A stretch of 64,000 nucleotides of DNA, taken from NCBI GenBank assembly GCA_963708855.1, contig CAVPUM010000006.1:62001-126000 (forward strand). Reading direction: 5' to 3'. This DNA comes from CAIWHR01 sp963708855 (GTDB taxonomy: Bacteria; Pseudomonadota; Gammaproteobacteria; Burkholderiales; Casimicrobiaceae). Positions 55,864-63,163 of the stretch are shown piece by piece (within the stretch, counting starts at the first letter, position 1; each line of letters opens with the position of its first letter). The translations under genes were made by a program, and so were the position numbers. The notes below the pieces were generated by a model that made no database searches, was not told the origin of the DNA, and worked only from the letters and a program-made list of their open reading frames with translations.

Positions 55864-55985
55864 TGCGGCTGCGCCGCATCCCGCTGCGCGGGACCAGCCT
55901 TCGGCTGTCCTGCGGCCTTCGGCCTGGTGTTCGCTGCCCCCCGCGTGGGCGCTCAGTGCCCTTCGGGCCCCCGGGCGGGCACTGA
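55864..55985. repeat. Array of short hairpins upstream of the Cas6-like gene
   Basis: Five perfect mini-hairpins with three-base loops: TGCGGC-TGC-GCCGCA (55864-55878), TCCCGC-TGC-GCGGGA (55879-55893), CAGCC-TTC-GGCTG (55895-55907), GGCC-TTC-GGCC (55914-55924) and GCCC-TTC-GGGC (55958-55968). A longer stem TCAGTGCCC / GGGCACTGA (55953-55961 with 55977-55985) encloses the last and ends 6 bases before the ATG. The TTCGCTGCCCCCC segment near 55930 belongs to the operon-gap repeat family. Confidence 0.7.
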
Positions 55986-55991
55986 ACCCCC

Positions 55992-56597
55992 ATGGAGCAC
56001 GGCGAGCCGATGGTCGACGTGGTGTTCGACGTCGCCGGGACGACTCTCCCGGCCGAATACGCGTTCGGCCTGTGGCGTGCAACCGTGCCGTGGCTGGGAT
56101 GGCTGGAAGAGGAGGCCGGCGCAGGGATCCATCGGCTGCGCACCGCGCCGACCGGGTACGGCGTGGCGCTTCTGGCCAGACGCGCCAAGCTCGCGCTGCG
56201 CGTGCCGCTGCGAAGGGTCGGCGATACGCTCACGCTGTCGGACAAGACGCTCGATGTCGGCGGCAGCCTGCTTGCCGTCGGCGCCGGAGGGGCCCGGCCG
56301 TTGCGGCCCTGGGCGACGCTACATGCGCAGCAGGTGGCCGCGGCCACCGGGGATGAAGCGGCGTTTCAGGACGAAGTTGCGGCATCGCTGCAAGCGCGGG
56401 GTGTGACCTGCCAGTTCATCACCGGCCGCCGGCAAACCGTGGCGGCGGGAGCGCGGGAGATCGTCGGATTCAGCGTCGTCCTGCACGGCTTGACGCCCGA
56501 CGGGTCGCTCAGGATGCAGGCCGAGGGCATGGGGGGCGACCGCGGGCTGGGCTGCGGAATTTTCGTTCCGTACAAGTCGATTGCCGCCGTCGCCTGA
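55992..56597 (+). CDS. Stand-alone Cas6/RAMP-like protein (type I-MYXAN Cas6/Cmx6-like)
   Basis: A 201-residue protein with a RAMP-like layout. An N-terminal ferredoxin-like half (VDVVFDVAGTTLPAEYAFGLW) is followed by strand-rich LRVPLRRVGDTLTL. The C-terminal half has VVLHGLTPDGSLRMQAEGMG and the glycine-rich loop MGGDRGLGCGIFVP (residues 180-193) that marks Cas6 endoribonucleases. H47, H111 and H165 are candidate catalytic or RNA-contacting residues. From memory, similar proteins in sulfur-oxidising betaproteobacteria are labelled type I-MYXAN Cas6/Cmx6. No other cas gene and no CRISPR array occurs in the window. It is followed closely by DsrC-like and TusA-like genes, so an RNA-related role tied to sulfur transfer is possible; this is inference. 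Confidence 0.7.
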   Translation: MEHGEPMVDVVFDVAGTTLPAEYAFGLWRATVPWLGWLEEEAGAGIHRLRTAPTGYGVALLARRAKLALRVPLRRVGDTLTLSDKTLDVGGSLLAVGAGGARPLRPWATLHAQQVAAATGDEAAFQDEVAASLQARGVTCQFITGRRQTVAAGAREIVGFSVVLHGLTPDGSLRMQAEGMGGDRGLGCGIFVPYKSIAAVA

Positions 56598-56657
56598 TTC
56601 CCCACGGGGTGGAAGGCAGGAATTCCGGCGGGTTTGCCGGGCACGAGGAGGCACGCA

Positions 56658-56987
56658 ATGGGGTACGTTGTTCAGGGAGTCGAGCTCGAAACGGATGCCG
56701 ACGGCTATCTGCTGGAAGCCAATTTCACCGACGAGGTCGTCGAGGCCATTGCCGCGGTTGAAGGCATTGCCCTCACACCCGGGCACTGGGAGGTGATCCG
56801 GTTCCTTCGCGACGAGTATCAGGAGAACGGCCACACGCCGAATTTCCGGAATATGCTCAAGGGTTTCCAGGCGATCCGCCCCGAGGCCGACAGCAAATTC
56901 CTCTACGATCTCTTTCCGCTGGGCCCGGCCAAGCAGGGCGCCCGGATGGCCGGTCTGCCACAGCCTTTTGGCAAGGGCGGATACTGA
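56658..56987 (+). CDS. DsrC/TusE-like protein lacking both functional cysteines
   Basis: A 109-residue DsrC-fold protein: VVQGVELETDADGYLLEANF, then TPGHWEVIRFLRDEYQENGH, SKFLYDLFPLGPAKQGARM and AGLPQPFGKGGY. The arm position of DsrC Cys-B reads Ala and the C-terminal Cys is absent, ending GKGGY. The ATG at 56658 follows GAGGAGG. Cysteine-free DsrC homologues are suspected to be regulatory or to act as placeholders in complexes. It lies between the Cas6-like gene and the TusA-TusA fusion. Confidence 0.9.
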   Translation: MGYVVQGVELETDADGYLLEANFTDEVVEAIAAVEGIALTPGHWEVIRFLRDEYQENGHTPNFRNMLKGFQAIRPEADSKFLYDLFPLGPAKQGARMAGLPQPFGKGGY

Positions 56988-57036
56988 TGAACCGCGTCCA
57001 ACCCGGATGGCGCCGGATGACGAGAAGGAAATGGAC

Positions 57037-57522
57037 ATGAGCGACGACACCGATGGCCGGGCGGACGTGACGCTCGATCTGCGCGGCTTGAGCTGCCCCG
57101 GCCCCCTCATCGGCGCGAAACGCCTGATCGACGACATGACGGCCGGCCAGGTGCTGCTGCTGCTCTCGGACTGCCCCGGCACGCCGGACGATCTTTTCGC
57201 GTGGATCAAGTTCACGGACAACCACATCGTGAAGACCGAGCGACGCCCGGACGGCGGCCACGGCTTTTTCATACGCAAGGGGCGAACGCGCGTGCTGGTC
57301 GCGAATGCGACCCTCGATCTGCGCGGCGTCGTGTGCCCCGGTCCGATCGTCGAAGCCAAGAAGCTCCTCAACGGCATGCGCACCGGCGAAACGTTGAAGC
57401 TCGTCAGCAACTGTCCGGGGATCAGTGCGGACGTCGCGGATTGGGTTCGCGCGACGGGGCTCTCGCTGCTCGCCTCCGAGGAGACCGGGCCCGGCGAGTT
57501 CGAGTTCTACATCGGCAAGTGA
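57037..57522 (+). CDS. Tandem TusA-TusA sulfur carrier protein
   Basis: A 161-residue fusion of two TusA domains. Each has the CPGP motif (C20 in LDLRGLSCPGPLIGAKRL; C100 in LDLRGVVCPGPIVEAKKL) and a second conserved Cys in a CPG turn (C46 and C126). TusA proteins carry persulfide sulfur to TusBCD/TusE for tRNA thiolation or to the Dsr/Hdr systems. The double form could hand sulfur between its own domains. ATG at 57037 is preceded by GAAGGAA; 57031 is an alternative. The stop overlaps a GTG of the next frame. Confidence 0.9.
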   Translation: MSDDTDGRADVTLDLRGLSCPGPLIGAKRLIDDMTAGQVLLLLSDCPGTPDDLFAWIKFTDNHIVKTERRPDGGHGFFIRKGRTRVLVANATLDLRGVVCPGPIVEAKKLLNGMRTGETLKLVSNCPGISADVADWVRATGLSLLASEETGPGEFEFYIGK

Positions 57523-57551
57523 CCGCATACGCGACCGCCATCCGCTCGTCC

Positions 57552-58151
57552 ATGCGCGTCAAGAGCCAATGGTTCAAGTCCGAAACGCCGAAGAGCGCGA
57601 CGGAGATCGCCGGTGCCGCTGCGTTCATCGTGTTCCGGATCGCCCAGAACTCGCTCAAGAACATGCGCAACGCGCGCTTCGAGTTGCCGGCGGGCGCGCC
57701 GTACTTCGCGTTCCTTGCCGAGTTTCTCGCCTTCCTCACGCTCATCGGCGATCGGATCGCGCATGGCCGGGGCGACGAAGCGTGGCGTATCGAGTTCACG
57801 ACAACGCTGGCCAATCGCGTCGGCGCATTCCTCGCCGACAACGAGTCGAGCCTGCTGGGCGTGGATGCGCCGGAGGAGATCAAGCGGCGATTCGTCGCGC
57901 TCGTCAACGAGCGGTCGGCCGACTACTCGGACTGCCGGTGGAGCGACGCCGGCCCCGATTACGCGTTTCTGCGCTGCCTCGGCCATCGCGTCGCGGAAGT
58001 CATGGCAGGGCATGAGTGGACATGGGCGGTGACGCAGGTGATCGACAGCGAAGCCCCGGAGGCCACTGAGACGCTGCAGCGGGCGATGGCCGGTCTGCTG
58101 GACGACGCGCCGCGGCCCCCGCGCCGCGGCTCCGCGACGCGGGGCGAATGA
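57552..58151 (+). CDS. Uncharacterised 199-residue protein in the accessory cluster
   Basis: A mainly helical soluble protein: KSQWFKSETPKSATEIAGAA, FIVFRIAQNSLKNMRNARFE, LAEFLAFLTLIGDRIAHGRG and a long acidic-helix region (FVALVNERSADYSDCRWS, DYAFLRCLGHRVAEVMAG). I do not recognise the family. GTG at 57519, which overlaps the TusA-TusA stop (GTGA), is an alternative start and would imply translational coupling. Its position implies co-expression with the sulfur carriers. Confidence 0.65.
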   Translation: MRVKSQWFKSETPKSATEIAGAAAFIVFRIAQNSLKNMRNARFELPAGAPYFAFLAEFLAFLTLIGDRIAHGRGDEAWRIEFTTTLANRVGAFLADNESSLLGVDAPEEIKRRFVALVNERSADYSDCRWSDAGPDYAFLRCLGHRVAEVMAGHEWTWAVTQVIDSEAPEATETLQRAMAGLLDDAPRPPRRGSATRGE

Positions 58152-58190
58152 GGTCATGAGCGTGCGGGCGACCTCTCCATTGGCGCAGGG

Positions 58191-59096
58191 ATGAGCGCGG
58201 CATCGCACGCCGTTGCGCGGGCGGCAAGCCCGTTCGATCCGGACAATGCCGTCGGCTACCGCCGTTGGCGCGACGAAAAGCTGGCCCGTTATCCGTCGAG
58301 CCTGTCGGCGGTCACGGTCGAGATTGGCGACCCGCGCGCGTTGACTTCGACCGAGCGCACAGCGTTGCTCGCCGCGGTCCGCCGCGCGAACCTGGCCGTT
58401 TATGCGTGCGGAATTCGCGCGGCCGATCCCGACATTCCGCGCGCGCTGGGGCGGCAATTCGGCCTCACGCGTCTGGACCGCAATTACCTCGCCGACGACG
58501 ACGGGATGAGCCGGGTGACCGTGGCCGGCGCGACCACGCGCGGCGAGTTCATCCCTTACACCAACCGCCCGATCGGCTGGCATACGGATGGTTACTACAA
58601 CCCGCCCGAGCGACGCATCCGGGCGATGCTGCTGCATTGCGTCCGCCGGGCGGCGGAAGGCGGCGAGAACACGCTGCTCGACCACGAGATCGCCTATCTG
58701 CGGCTGCGCGACGAGGACCCCGAGCACGTGCGCGCGCTGATGCTGCCGGACGCATTGACGATCCCCGCGCGGGAGGACGAGGATGGCATCGCGCGGCAGG
58801 CCGAGACCGGTCCCGTGTTCTCGGTCGAGTCGCAGAACGGAGCGCTGCAGATGCGTTACACCGCGCGGTCGAAGAGCATCGAATGGAAGCGCGATTCCTC
58901 GGTCGGGGCCGCGGTCGCCGCGCTCGCGCGCGTGCTCGCCACCCCCTCGCCGCACCACCACCGCCTTACGCTGGAGCCGGGCATGGGAATCCTGTGCAAC
59001 AACGTGCTGCACGAGCGCACCGGATTCGTCGACGACACCAACGCGCCGCGGCTGCTCTACCGTGCGCGCTATTACGACCGCGTCGCGGGAACCTGA
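58191..59096 (+). CDS. TauD/TfdA-like Fe(II)/2-oxoglutarate dioxygenase
   Basis: A 301-residue double-stranded beta-helix oxygenase. The iron facial triad is H131 and D133 in GWHTDGYYN, with distal H274 in NNVLHERTGF and the 2-oxoglutarate-binding Arg probably shortly after (LLYRARYY). Segments FIPYTNRPIGWHTDG and GENTLLDHEIAYL fit the TauD/TfdA superfamily. TauD members release sulfite from sulfonates, but this protein is divergent and the substrate cannot be named. It is in line with the other cluster genes with short gaps. Confidence 0.85.
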   Translation: MSAASHAVARAASPFDPDNAVGYRRWRDEKLARYPSSLSAVTVEIGDPRALTSTERTALLAAVRRANLAVYACGIRAADPDIPRALGRQFGLTRLDRNYLADDDGMSRVTVAGATTRGEFIPYTNRPIGWHTDGYYNPPERRIRAMLLHCVRRAAEGGENTLLDHEIAYLRLRDEDPEHVRALMLPDALTIPAREDEDGIARQAETGPVFSVESQNGALQMRYTARSKSIEWKRDSSVGAAVAALARVLATPSPHHHRLTLEPGMGILCNNVLHERTGFVDDTNAPRLLYRARYYDRVAGT

Positions 59097-59120
59097 ACGC
59101 GGCCGGCCCGGAAGCGATGC

Positions 59121-60590
59121 ATGACGCAATGGCTTTCCCTGTCCCGCGCCGCGCGCATCGTCGGGGTCGCGCGCGGCGTGCTGCAGAAGGAGATCCGCGA
59201 GGGCCGTCTCGCGACGGCGGACGGATTGATCTCCACGGCGAGTCTCGGCGCGCTGTTTCCCGATTTCAGCCTCGAGCAATCCGGCGCGTTCGAGCGCGTC
59301 GCGCGGCTCAAGGAGGAGGCGTTCGGGCGGCGTGTGCTGGAGCACGTCCTGCCGAGCCAGGCGGTGATGGCGCAGCGGCTCTTCGCGCAAAGCCAGGAAT
59401 TGGCCGACGTCCGCCGGCACCTGCAACGGTATCACGAGCTCGTCGTGACCACGCAGCGCCGCATCGATGAGCTCGCCGCCGCGACATCCGAGCCCGGCCT
59501 CGCGCAATTGTCCGCGGCGCTCGAGCGCGGCCTGGCCGAAGTCCTCGCCACCGAATCCGCCGACGCTGTGTCGATCATGGACGACATGCTGAAGATCGTG
59601 TCCGCGCACGTCACGCTGCGTCCGAGTGGCCACGAATTCTTCGTCGACGGGCGCGACTCGCTGCTGCAGGCCGGCCTGAAGGCCGGTCTGAAGCTCAACT
59701 ACGGCTGCGGCAACGGCACCTGCGGGCTGTGCAAGGCGCGCGTCGTGGCCGGCGAGGTCGTGCGGACGATGCCGTCCGATTACCCGCTGTCCGAGGCGGA
59801 ACGGCTGCAGGGCTACACGCTGCTGTGCGCGCATTCCGCGGGCTCGAGCGAGATTGCGATCGAGACGCTGGAGGCGCTGGGCCCGGGCGAGATTCCGGAG
59901 CAGGAGATCGGCGTGCGCATCCGCGGCGTCACGGCGCTCGCGCCCGACACGCGGCTGCTGCACCTGCAGGCGTCGCGCAACGGCAGGCTGCGTTTCCTTG
60001 CCGGCCAGAGCGTGACGCTGTTCGGCGGCACGGGTGGCCGGGACGCGCAGGGTGTCTACCCGATCGCGAGCTGTCCCTGCGATGACCGCAACCTGCACTT
60101 CCACGTCGGCCGCGATGACGGCGACGCGTTTGCCCAGATGCTGTTCGACCGAACGTTGAAGGCGGGCGATCCGCTGACGGTCTGGGGCCCGGTCGGCGAA
60201 TTCGTGCTGGCCGATACCGGCCGCCCGCTCGCTTTCGTTGCCTGCGACACCGGGTTCGCGCCGATCAAGAGCCTGATCGAGCACGCGATGGCCGTCGATG
60301 CAGTCGAGTCGTATTCGCTCGACTGGCTTGCCACCCGTCCCGACGGGCACTACCTCGCGAACCAGTGCCGTGCCTGGGCGGCTGCATTCGATCATTTCCG
60401 TTACGTGGCGCACGCCGACACGGACCCCGTTGCCGGCGCGCGGCGCGTGACCGCTGCGATGGCCGCGGCGCTGCCCCTCGCCGGATCCGACGTCTATGTC
60501 GCGGGACCCGCTGCGTTCGTCGGGGCGATCGCGCCGGCATTGCAGGCGGCGGGAGTGCCCGCGCCGCAGATCTTCTCCCTCGTCCTCTGA
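59121..60590 (+). CDS. HTH - [2Fe-2S] ferredoxin - flavin/NAD reductase fusion
   Basis: A 489-residue three-part protein. Residues 1-45 look like a helix-turn-helix (LSRAARIVGVARGVLQKEIREGRL), followed by a helical linker to about 155. Residues 160-250 are a plant-type ferredoxin with ligands C196, C201, C204 and C236 (CGNGTCGLCKARV). Residues 260-489 are a ferredoxin-NAD reductase module (FLAGQSVTLFGG, VWGPVGEFVL, VACDTGFAPIKSLIEHA). The last part would take electrons from NADH to the cluster. It could serve the dioxygenase or an unknown acceptor. A DNA-binding-like N-terminus on such a reductase is unusual. Confidence 0.85.
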   Translation: MTQWLSLSRAARIVGVARGVLQKEIREGRLATADGLISTASLGALFPDFSLEQSGAFERVARLKEEAFGRRVLEHVLPSQAVMAQRLFAQSQELADVRRHLQRYHELVVTTQRRIDELAAATSEPGLAQLSAALERGLAEVLATESADAVSIMDDMLKIVSAHVTLRPSGHEFFVDGRDSLLQAGLKAGLKLNYGCGNGTCGLCKARVVAGEVVRTMPSDYPLSEAERLQGYTLLCAHSAGSSEIAIETLEALGPGEIPEQEIGVRIRGVTALAPDTRLLHLQASRNGRLRFLAGQSVTLFGGTGGRDAQGVYPIASCPCDDRNLHFHVGRDDGDAFAQMLFDRTLKAGDPLTVWGPVGEFVLADTGRPLAFVACDTGFAPIKSLIEHAMAVDAVESYSLDWLATRPDGHYLANQCRAWAAAFDHFRYVAHADTDPVAGARRVTAAMAAALPLAGSDVYVAGPAAFVGAIAPALQAAGVPAPQIFSLVL

Positions 60591-60600
60591 CCGCACGGCA

Positions 60601-60954
60601 ATGCGCGAGCGCCCGGAGATACCCATCCTGCCCGCTGCCGCCGGCGACTGCGCGGGAGCGGAGCCGTTCGCGCTGTTGGTGCTGGGCGACGCGATGGCGC
60701 CGGAGTTCGTCGAAGGCGAGGTCATCGTCGTCGAGCCGGAGGGCCATGCGACGGACGGCTCCTACGTCGTGGCCGAGGTCGAAGGCGGCTGGACGATGCG
60801 GCAACTCGTTCGTTGCGACACCGGCTGGCAGCTCCGCGCGCTGAACCCGGCCTACGCGGCCACCGCGCTCGCCGATCTCGCCGCCGTGCGCGGCGTTGTC
60901 ATCCAGAAGAGCCGGCCGGGACGCCGGCGCTCGATGAAGCGTTACGTGGATTGA
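60601..60954 (+). CDS. S24/LexA-type peptidase-fold protein lacking catalytic Ser and Lys
   Basis: A 117-residue protein with the S24 fold: FALLVLGDAMAPEFVEGEVI has Ala at the position of the catalytic Ser of GDSM, and TMRQLV has Arg in place of the catalytic Lys of (V/T)KRL. It has no DNA-binding domain. The fold is otherwise well kept (VVEPEGHATDGSYVVAEVEGG, LRALNPAYA). It may act as a peptide- or partner-binding domain. It starts 10 bases after the reductase fusion. Confidence 0.8.
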   Translation: MRERPEIPILPAAAGDCAGAEPFALLVLGDAMAPEFVEGEVIVVEPEGHATDGSYVVAEVEGGWTMRQLVRCDTGWQLRALNPAYAATALADLAAVRGVVIQKSRPGRRRSMKRYVD

Positions 60955-60983
60955 CGAACGGCCCATTGCCACCGGAGGACGTC

Positions 60984-61208
60984 GTGCCGTATTTCATCTA
61001 CCGCGTGTTTCCATTGCACCGTCTCGAGAAAGTGACGGACACGCGCTCGTTCGGCGAGGCGTCGGGGCAGGCCAAGGCGCTGCGCGCGAGCCCCGACCAT
61101 CCGGCCGATTGCGCGATCAAGGTCGTCTTTGCCGCGACCGCGACCGAGGCCGAGCAGCTGCTGATGCAGGCCCGCGAGAAAAAGCCCGGACTCGCCGACG
61201 ATGAGTGA
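60984..61208 (+). CDS. Small 74-residue protein of unknown function
   Basis: GTG start at 60984 set by a GGAGGA ribosome site at 60974-60979. The product begins PYFIYRVFPLHRLEKVTDTR and continues SFGEASGQAKALRA, with CAIKVVFAATATEAEQLLMQ, and ends in charged residues. The YRVF...VVFA pattern and FGEASGQAK look conserved, but I cannot name the family. The stop overlaps ATGA with a frame reaching into the next gene. Confidence 0.65.
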   Translation: MPYFIYRVFPLHRLEKVTDTRSFGEASGQAKALRASPDHPADCAIKVVFAATATEAEQLLMQAREKKPGLADDE

Positions 61209-61249
61209 CCGGCGGCGACGGGACGCGGCAGCGAACGGTGAGGCGCGAA

Positions 61250-62359
61250 ATGCCGCGCACTGACGCGAGCATCGTGGCCGATCCGCGCGCAGCGGCGCCC
61301 GGTCCGGGACTCCATCCGTGCTGCGATCGGCTCGTCGCGGCGGTGCGGTCCAACTGTCAGACCAGCGACGCGCGGCATGCGCGGAACATGACGATGTGCA
61401 CCTACCTGCTCGAGATGCGCGAGCAGTATCGATGGGAACGTGGCGTTGCACTGGATGCGGTGCTGCCGCGCGGGGAGGTCGGCGCGTGGCTGTCCGAGCG
61501 AGAGGCGCAATGGGATGCCCTCGAGCACGGCGACTATCTGCCGTTGCCCAGCGCTGATGCGCAGGTCGATCCCTTTGCCGCGGCAGCAGTCAATCGCACG
61601 CTGGTCCCGCGCGGGTGGGTGTACGGAGCCGGCGTCGGCCGGTTCGGCAAGCCCCAGTTCTTCCTGGCCGAGCTCGAGCGGGAAGAATGGCGCAACGGCG
61701 TGCGCGTCCTGGTCGCCGGGCGCGAGCACGCGCGGGACCTGGCGCCCGCCCCGGCGGCGCTGCACGCCGACACGATCCACGTGCGTACGGACGTGCTGCG
61801 GCGCCTGCTCTGGCAACGGGCAGCGCTGTGGACGCAGCGGCGGGCCGGCGGAGCGTTCAAGGCCGCGCTCGATGCCTGCGGTTTCGCGGACGACCCGATG
61901 TGCGCGCTCGAGCGAATGGTCGAGGCCGAAATCGAGACGCTGGTCCTGCACGAACTGGGCGAACATGCTGCCGGAGTCTCGCTCTCCCCGGCATGGGAGT
62001 GCATGCTCGACGGCTTCGTCGAGCGCCGTGCGGAGCTCTTCGCGCGCGCCGTGCGCGACCATTTGGCCGATTGCACGGTGACGCTTCCCGCGCTGGTGGC
62101 GCGCGGCGCGTCGGCGTCGATCCATTTCTGGTTTGCCGGGCTCGACGGGCTGCGCGGGGAGCTCTTCCCTCGCGCGCGCACGGCGTACGACTCCTGGCGC
62201 CGGGGGGACGACGGGCGCGCACTCGTCGCTGCGGCGGCGGACGGCGCGATCCACTGGAGGCGCGTTTGCGACAAGGCGCTCGCACTCGCCGAGGGCGGCG
62301 GCAGCGATGCCGAACATGCCGTTGCGGCGCTCGCCACCGCCGGCGCGACGCGGCTCTAG
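61250..62359 (+). CDS. Uncharacterised 369-residue protein with a HELGE motif
   Basis: A soluble protein. An N-terminal segment contains LHPCCDRLVAAVRSNCQTSDARHAR, then MCTYLLEMREQYRWERG. The middle part holds GWVYGAGVGRFGKPQFFLAEL, and a later helix has ETLVLHELGEHAAG, resembling a metal-binding helix (HExxE-H). It resembles proteins called Sfum_1244-like in sulfur bacteria, from memory and unverified. ATG at 61250 or the frame start at 61205 are both possible. It ends the accessory cluster. Confidence 0.65.
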   Translation: MPRTDASIVADPRAAAPGPGLHPCCDRLVAAVRSNCQTSDARHARNMTMCTYLLEMREQYRWERGVALDAVLPRGEVGAWLSEREAQWDALEHGDYLPLPSADAQVDPFAAAAVNRTLVPRGWVYGAGVGRFGKPQFFLAELEREEWRNGVRVLVAGREHARDLAPAPAALHADTIHVRTDVLRRLLWQRAALWTQRRAGGAFKAALDACGFADDPMCALERMVEAEIETLVLHELGEHAAGVSLSPAWECMLDGFVERRAELFARAVRDHLADCTVTLPALVARGASASIHFWFAGLDGLRGELFPRARTAYDSWRRGDDGRALVAAAADGAIHWRRVCDKALALAEGGGSDAEHAVAALATAGATRL

Positions 62360-62407
62360 CGCAGCGAGCAGCTCCGGAAACGCACCCGGCATCCCGGCCG
62401 GGACACG

Positions 62408-62860
62408 TCAGCGGGTGATCCTTCGTGTCTCGAAGCGGCCCGCGTGGGTCGCCAGATACACCTCCCGCAGGAAGATGGTGAGGCCGCAGATCAGGGCGAT
62501 CATTGCCCCGATGAACAGCGCGGCGGCGAGCCATTTGAGGTCCTTGCCGAAGATCCCTTCGACAAAGAGCGTCACGATGACGAGGCACACGAGGAGCGCC
62601 GCGCTCGTGCAGAAATTGATCGCCCAGCTCGCCAGATGACGCCGGCGCTCCAGGTAGCTGAATTCCGCGCGCGCTGCCGTCCGCGCCGTTTCGTCCAGCT
62701 CCACCCAGAGCTTGTCGAGAGAGCGCGCGCGATCGATGATGCGGGCCAATCGGTTGGCCATGACGCCGAGCATCGCGCCGATGCCCGTGAGCAGGAACAC
62801 GGGCGCGATCGCAAGCTGAATCGCGTGCACGATGATCGGACTGGTTTCCTGGGGTGGCAT
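62408..62860 (-). CDS. DUF2721-family membrane protein
   Basis: A 150-residue membrane protein with three helices (IQLAIAPVFLLTGIGAMLGVM, FCTSAALLVCLVIVTLFVEGI and ALFIGAMIALICGLTIFL). The conserved cytoplasmic loop has NRLARIIDRARSL and EFSYLERRRHL, the DUF2721 signature. Function unknown. It is convergent with the accessory cluster and separated from the desaturase by a gap of about 300 bases. Confidence 0.85.
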   Translation of the reverse strand: MPPQETSPIIVHAIQLAIAPVFLLTGIGAMLGVMANRLARIIDRARSLDKLWVELDETARTAARAEFSYLERRRHLASWAINFCTSAALLVCLVIVTLFVEGIFGKDLKWLAAALFIGAMIALICGLTIFLREVYLATHAGRFETRRITR

Positions 62861-63163
62861 CGGGGTGTCTCCTCGCGGCGGCGATGGGTTCGCGCGGACG
62901 AACGGGTTACCGGCAAATTAGATCACAGGACCCGCGCGACGACGAGCGCCGCGCGACGGTCCGGATCCGGCGATTCGCCCCGCCGCGCCTGCCCGTGATA
63001 CGCTGTAGCGACAGGCCCCTCGGCCGGCCCGATTTCGCATCCGTCGAGGATGCGCCGCGAAGGGACGCCGACCCGCGAAGACCCGGGATGCGCAGCGGCG
63101 TCGGCGGCAGACCACGATTTCTCGGCGCAGCGACTGTCGAGCGCCCGCAGCTTCGGGAACCCC
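62861..63163. other. Intergenic gap upstream of the desaturase
   Basis: About 300 bases between divergent genes, presumably with both promoters. I see no RNA gene, repeat or convincing regulatory palindrome. Confidence 0.35.

Noticed and set aside
55843..55991. CRISPR array next to the Cas6-like gene
   Set aside because: The stems differ in sequence and length and there are no equal-sized spacers between identical repeats; it is a set of hairpins, not a CRISPR array. No array was seen elsewhere either.
57507..60725. 1072-residue minus-strand frame opposite the TauD-like and reductase genes
   Set aside because: Shadow frame; all four plus-strand genes beneath it have recognisable domains, ribosome sites and short gaps.
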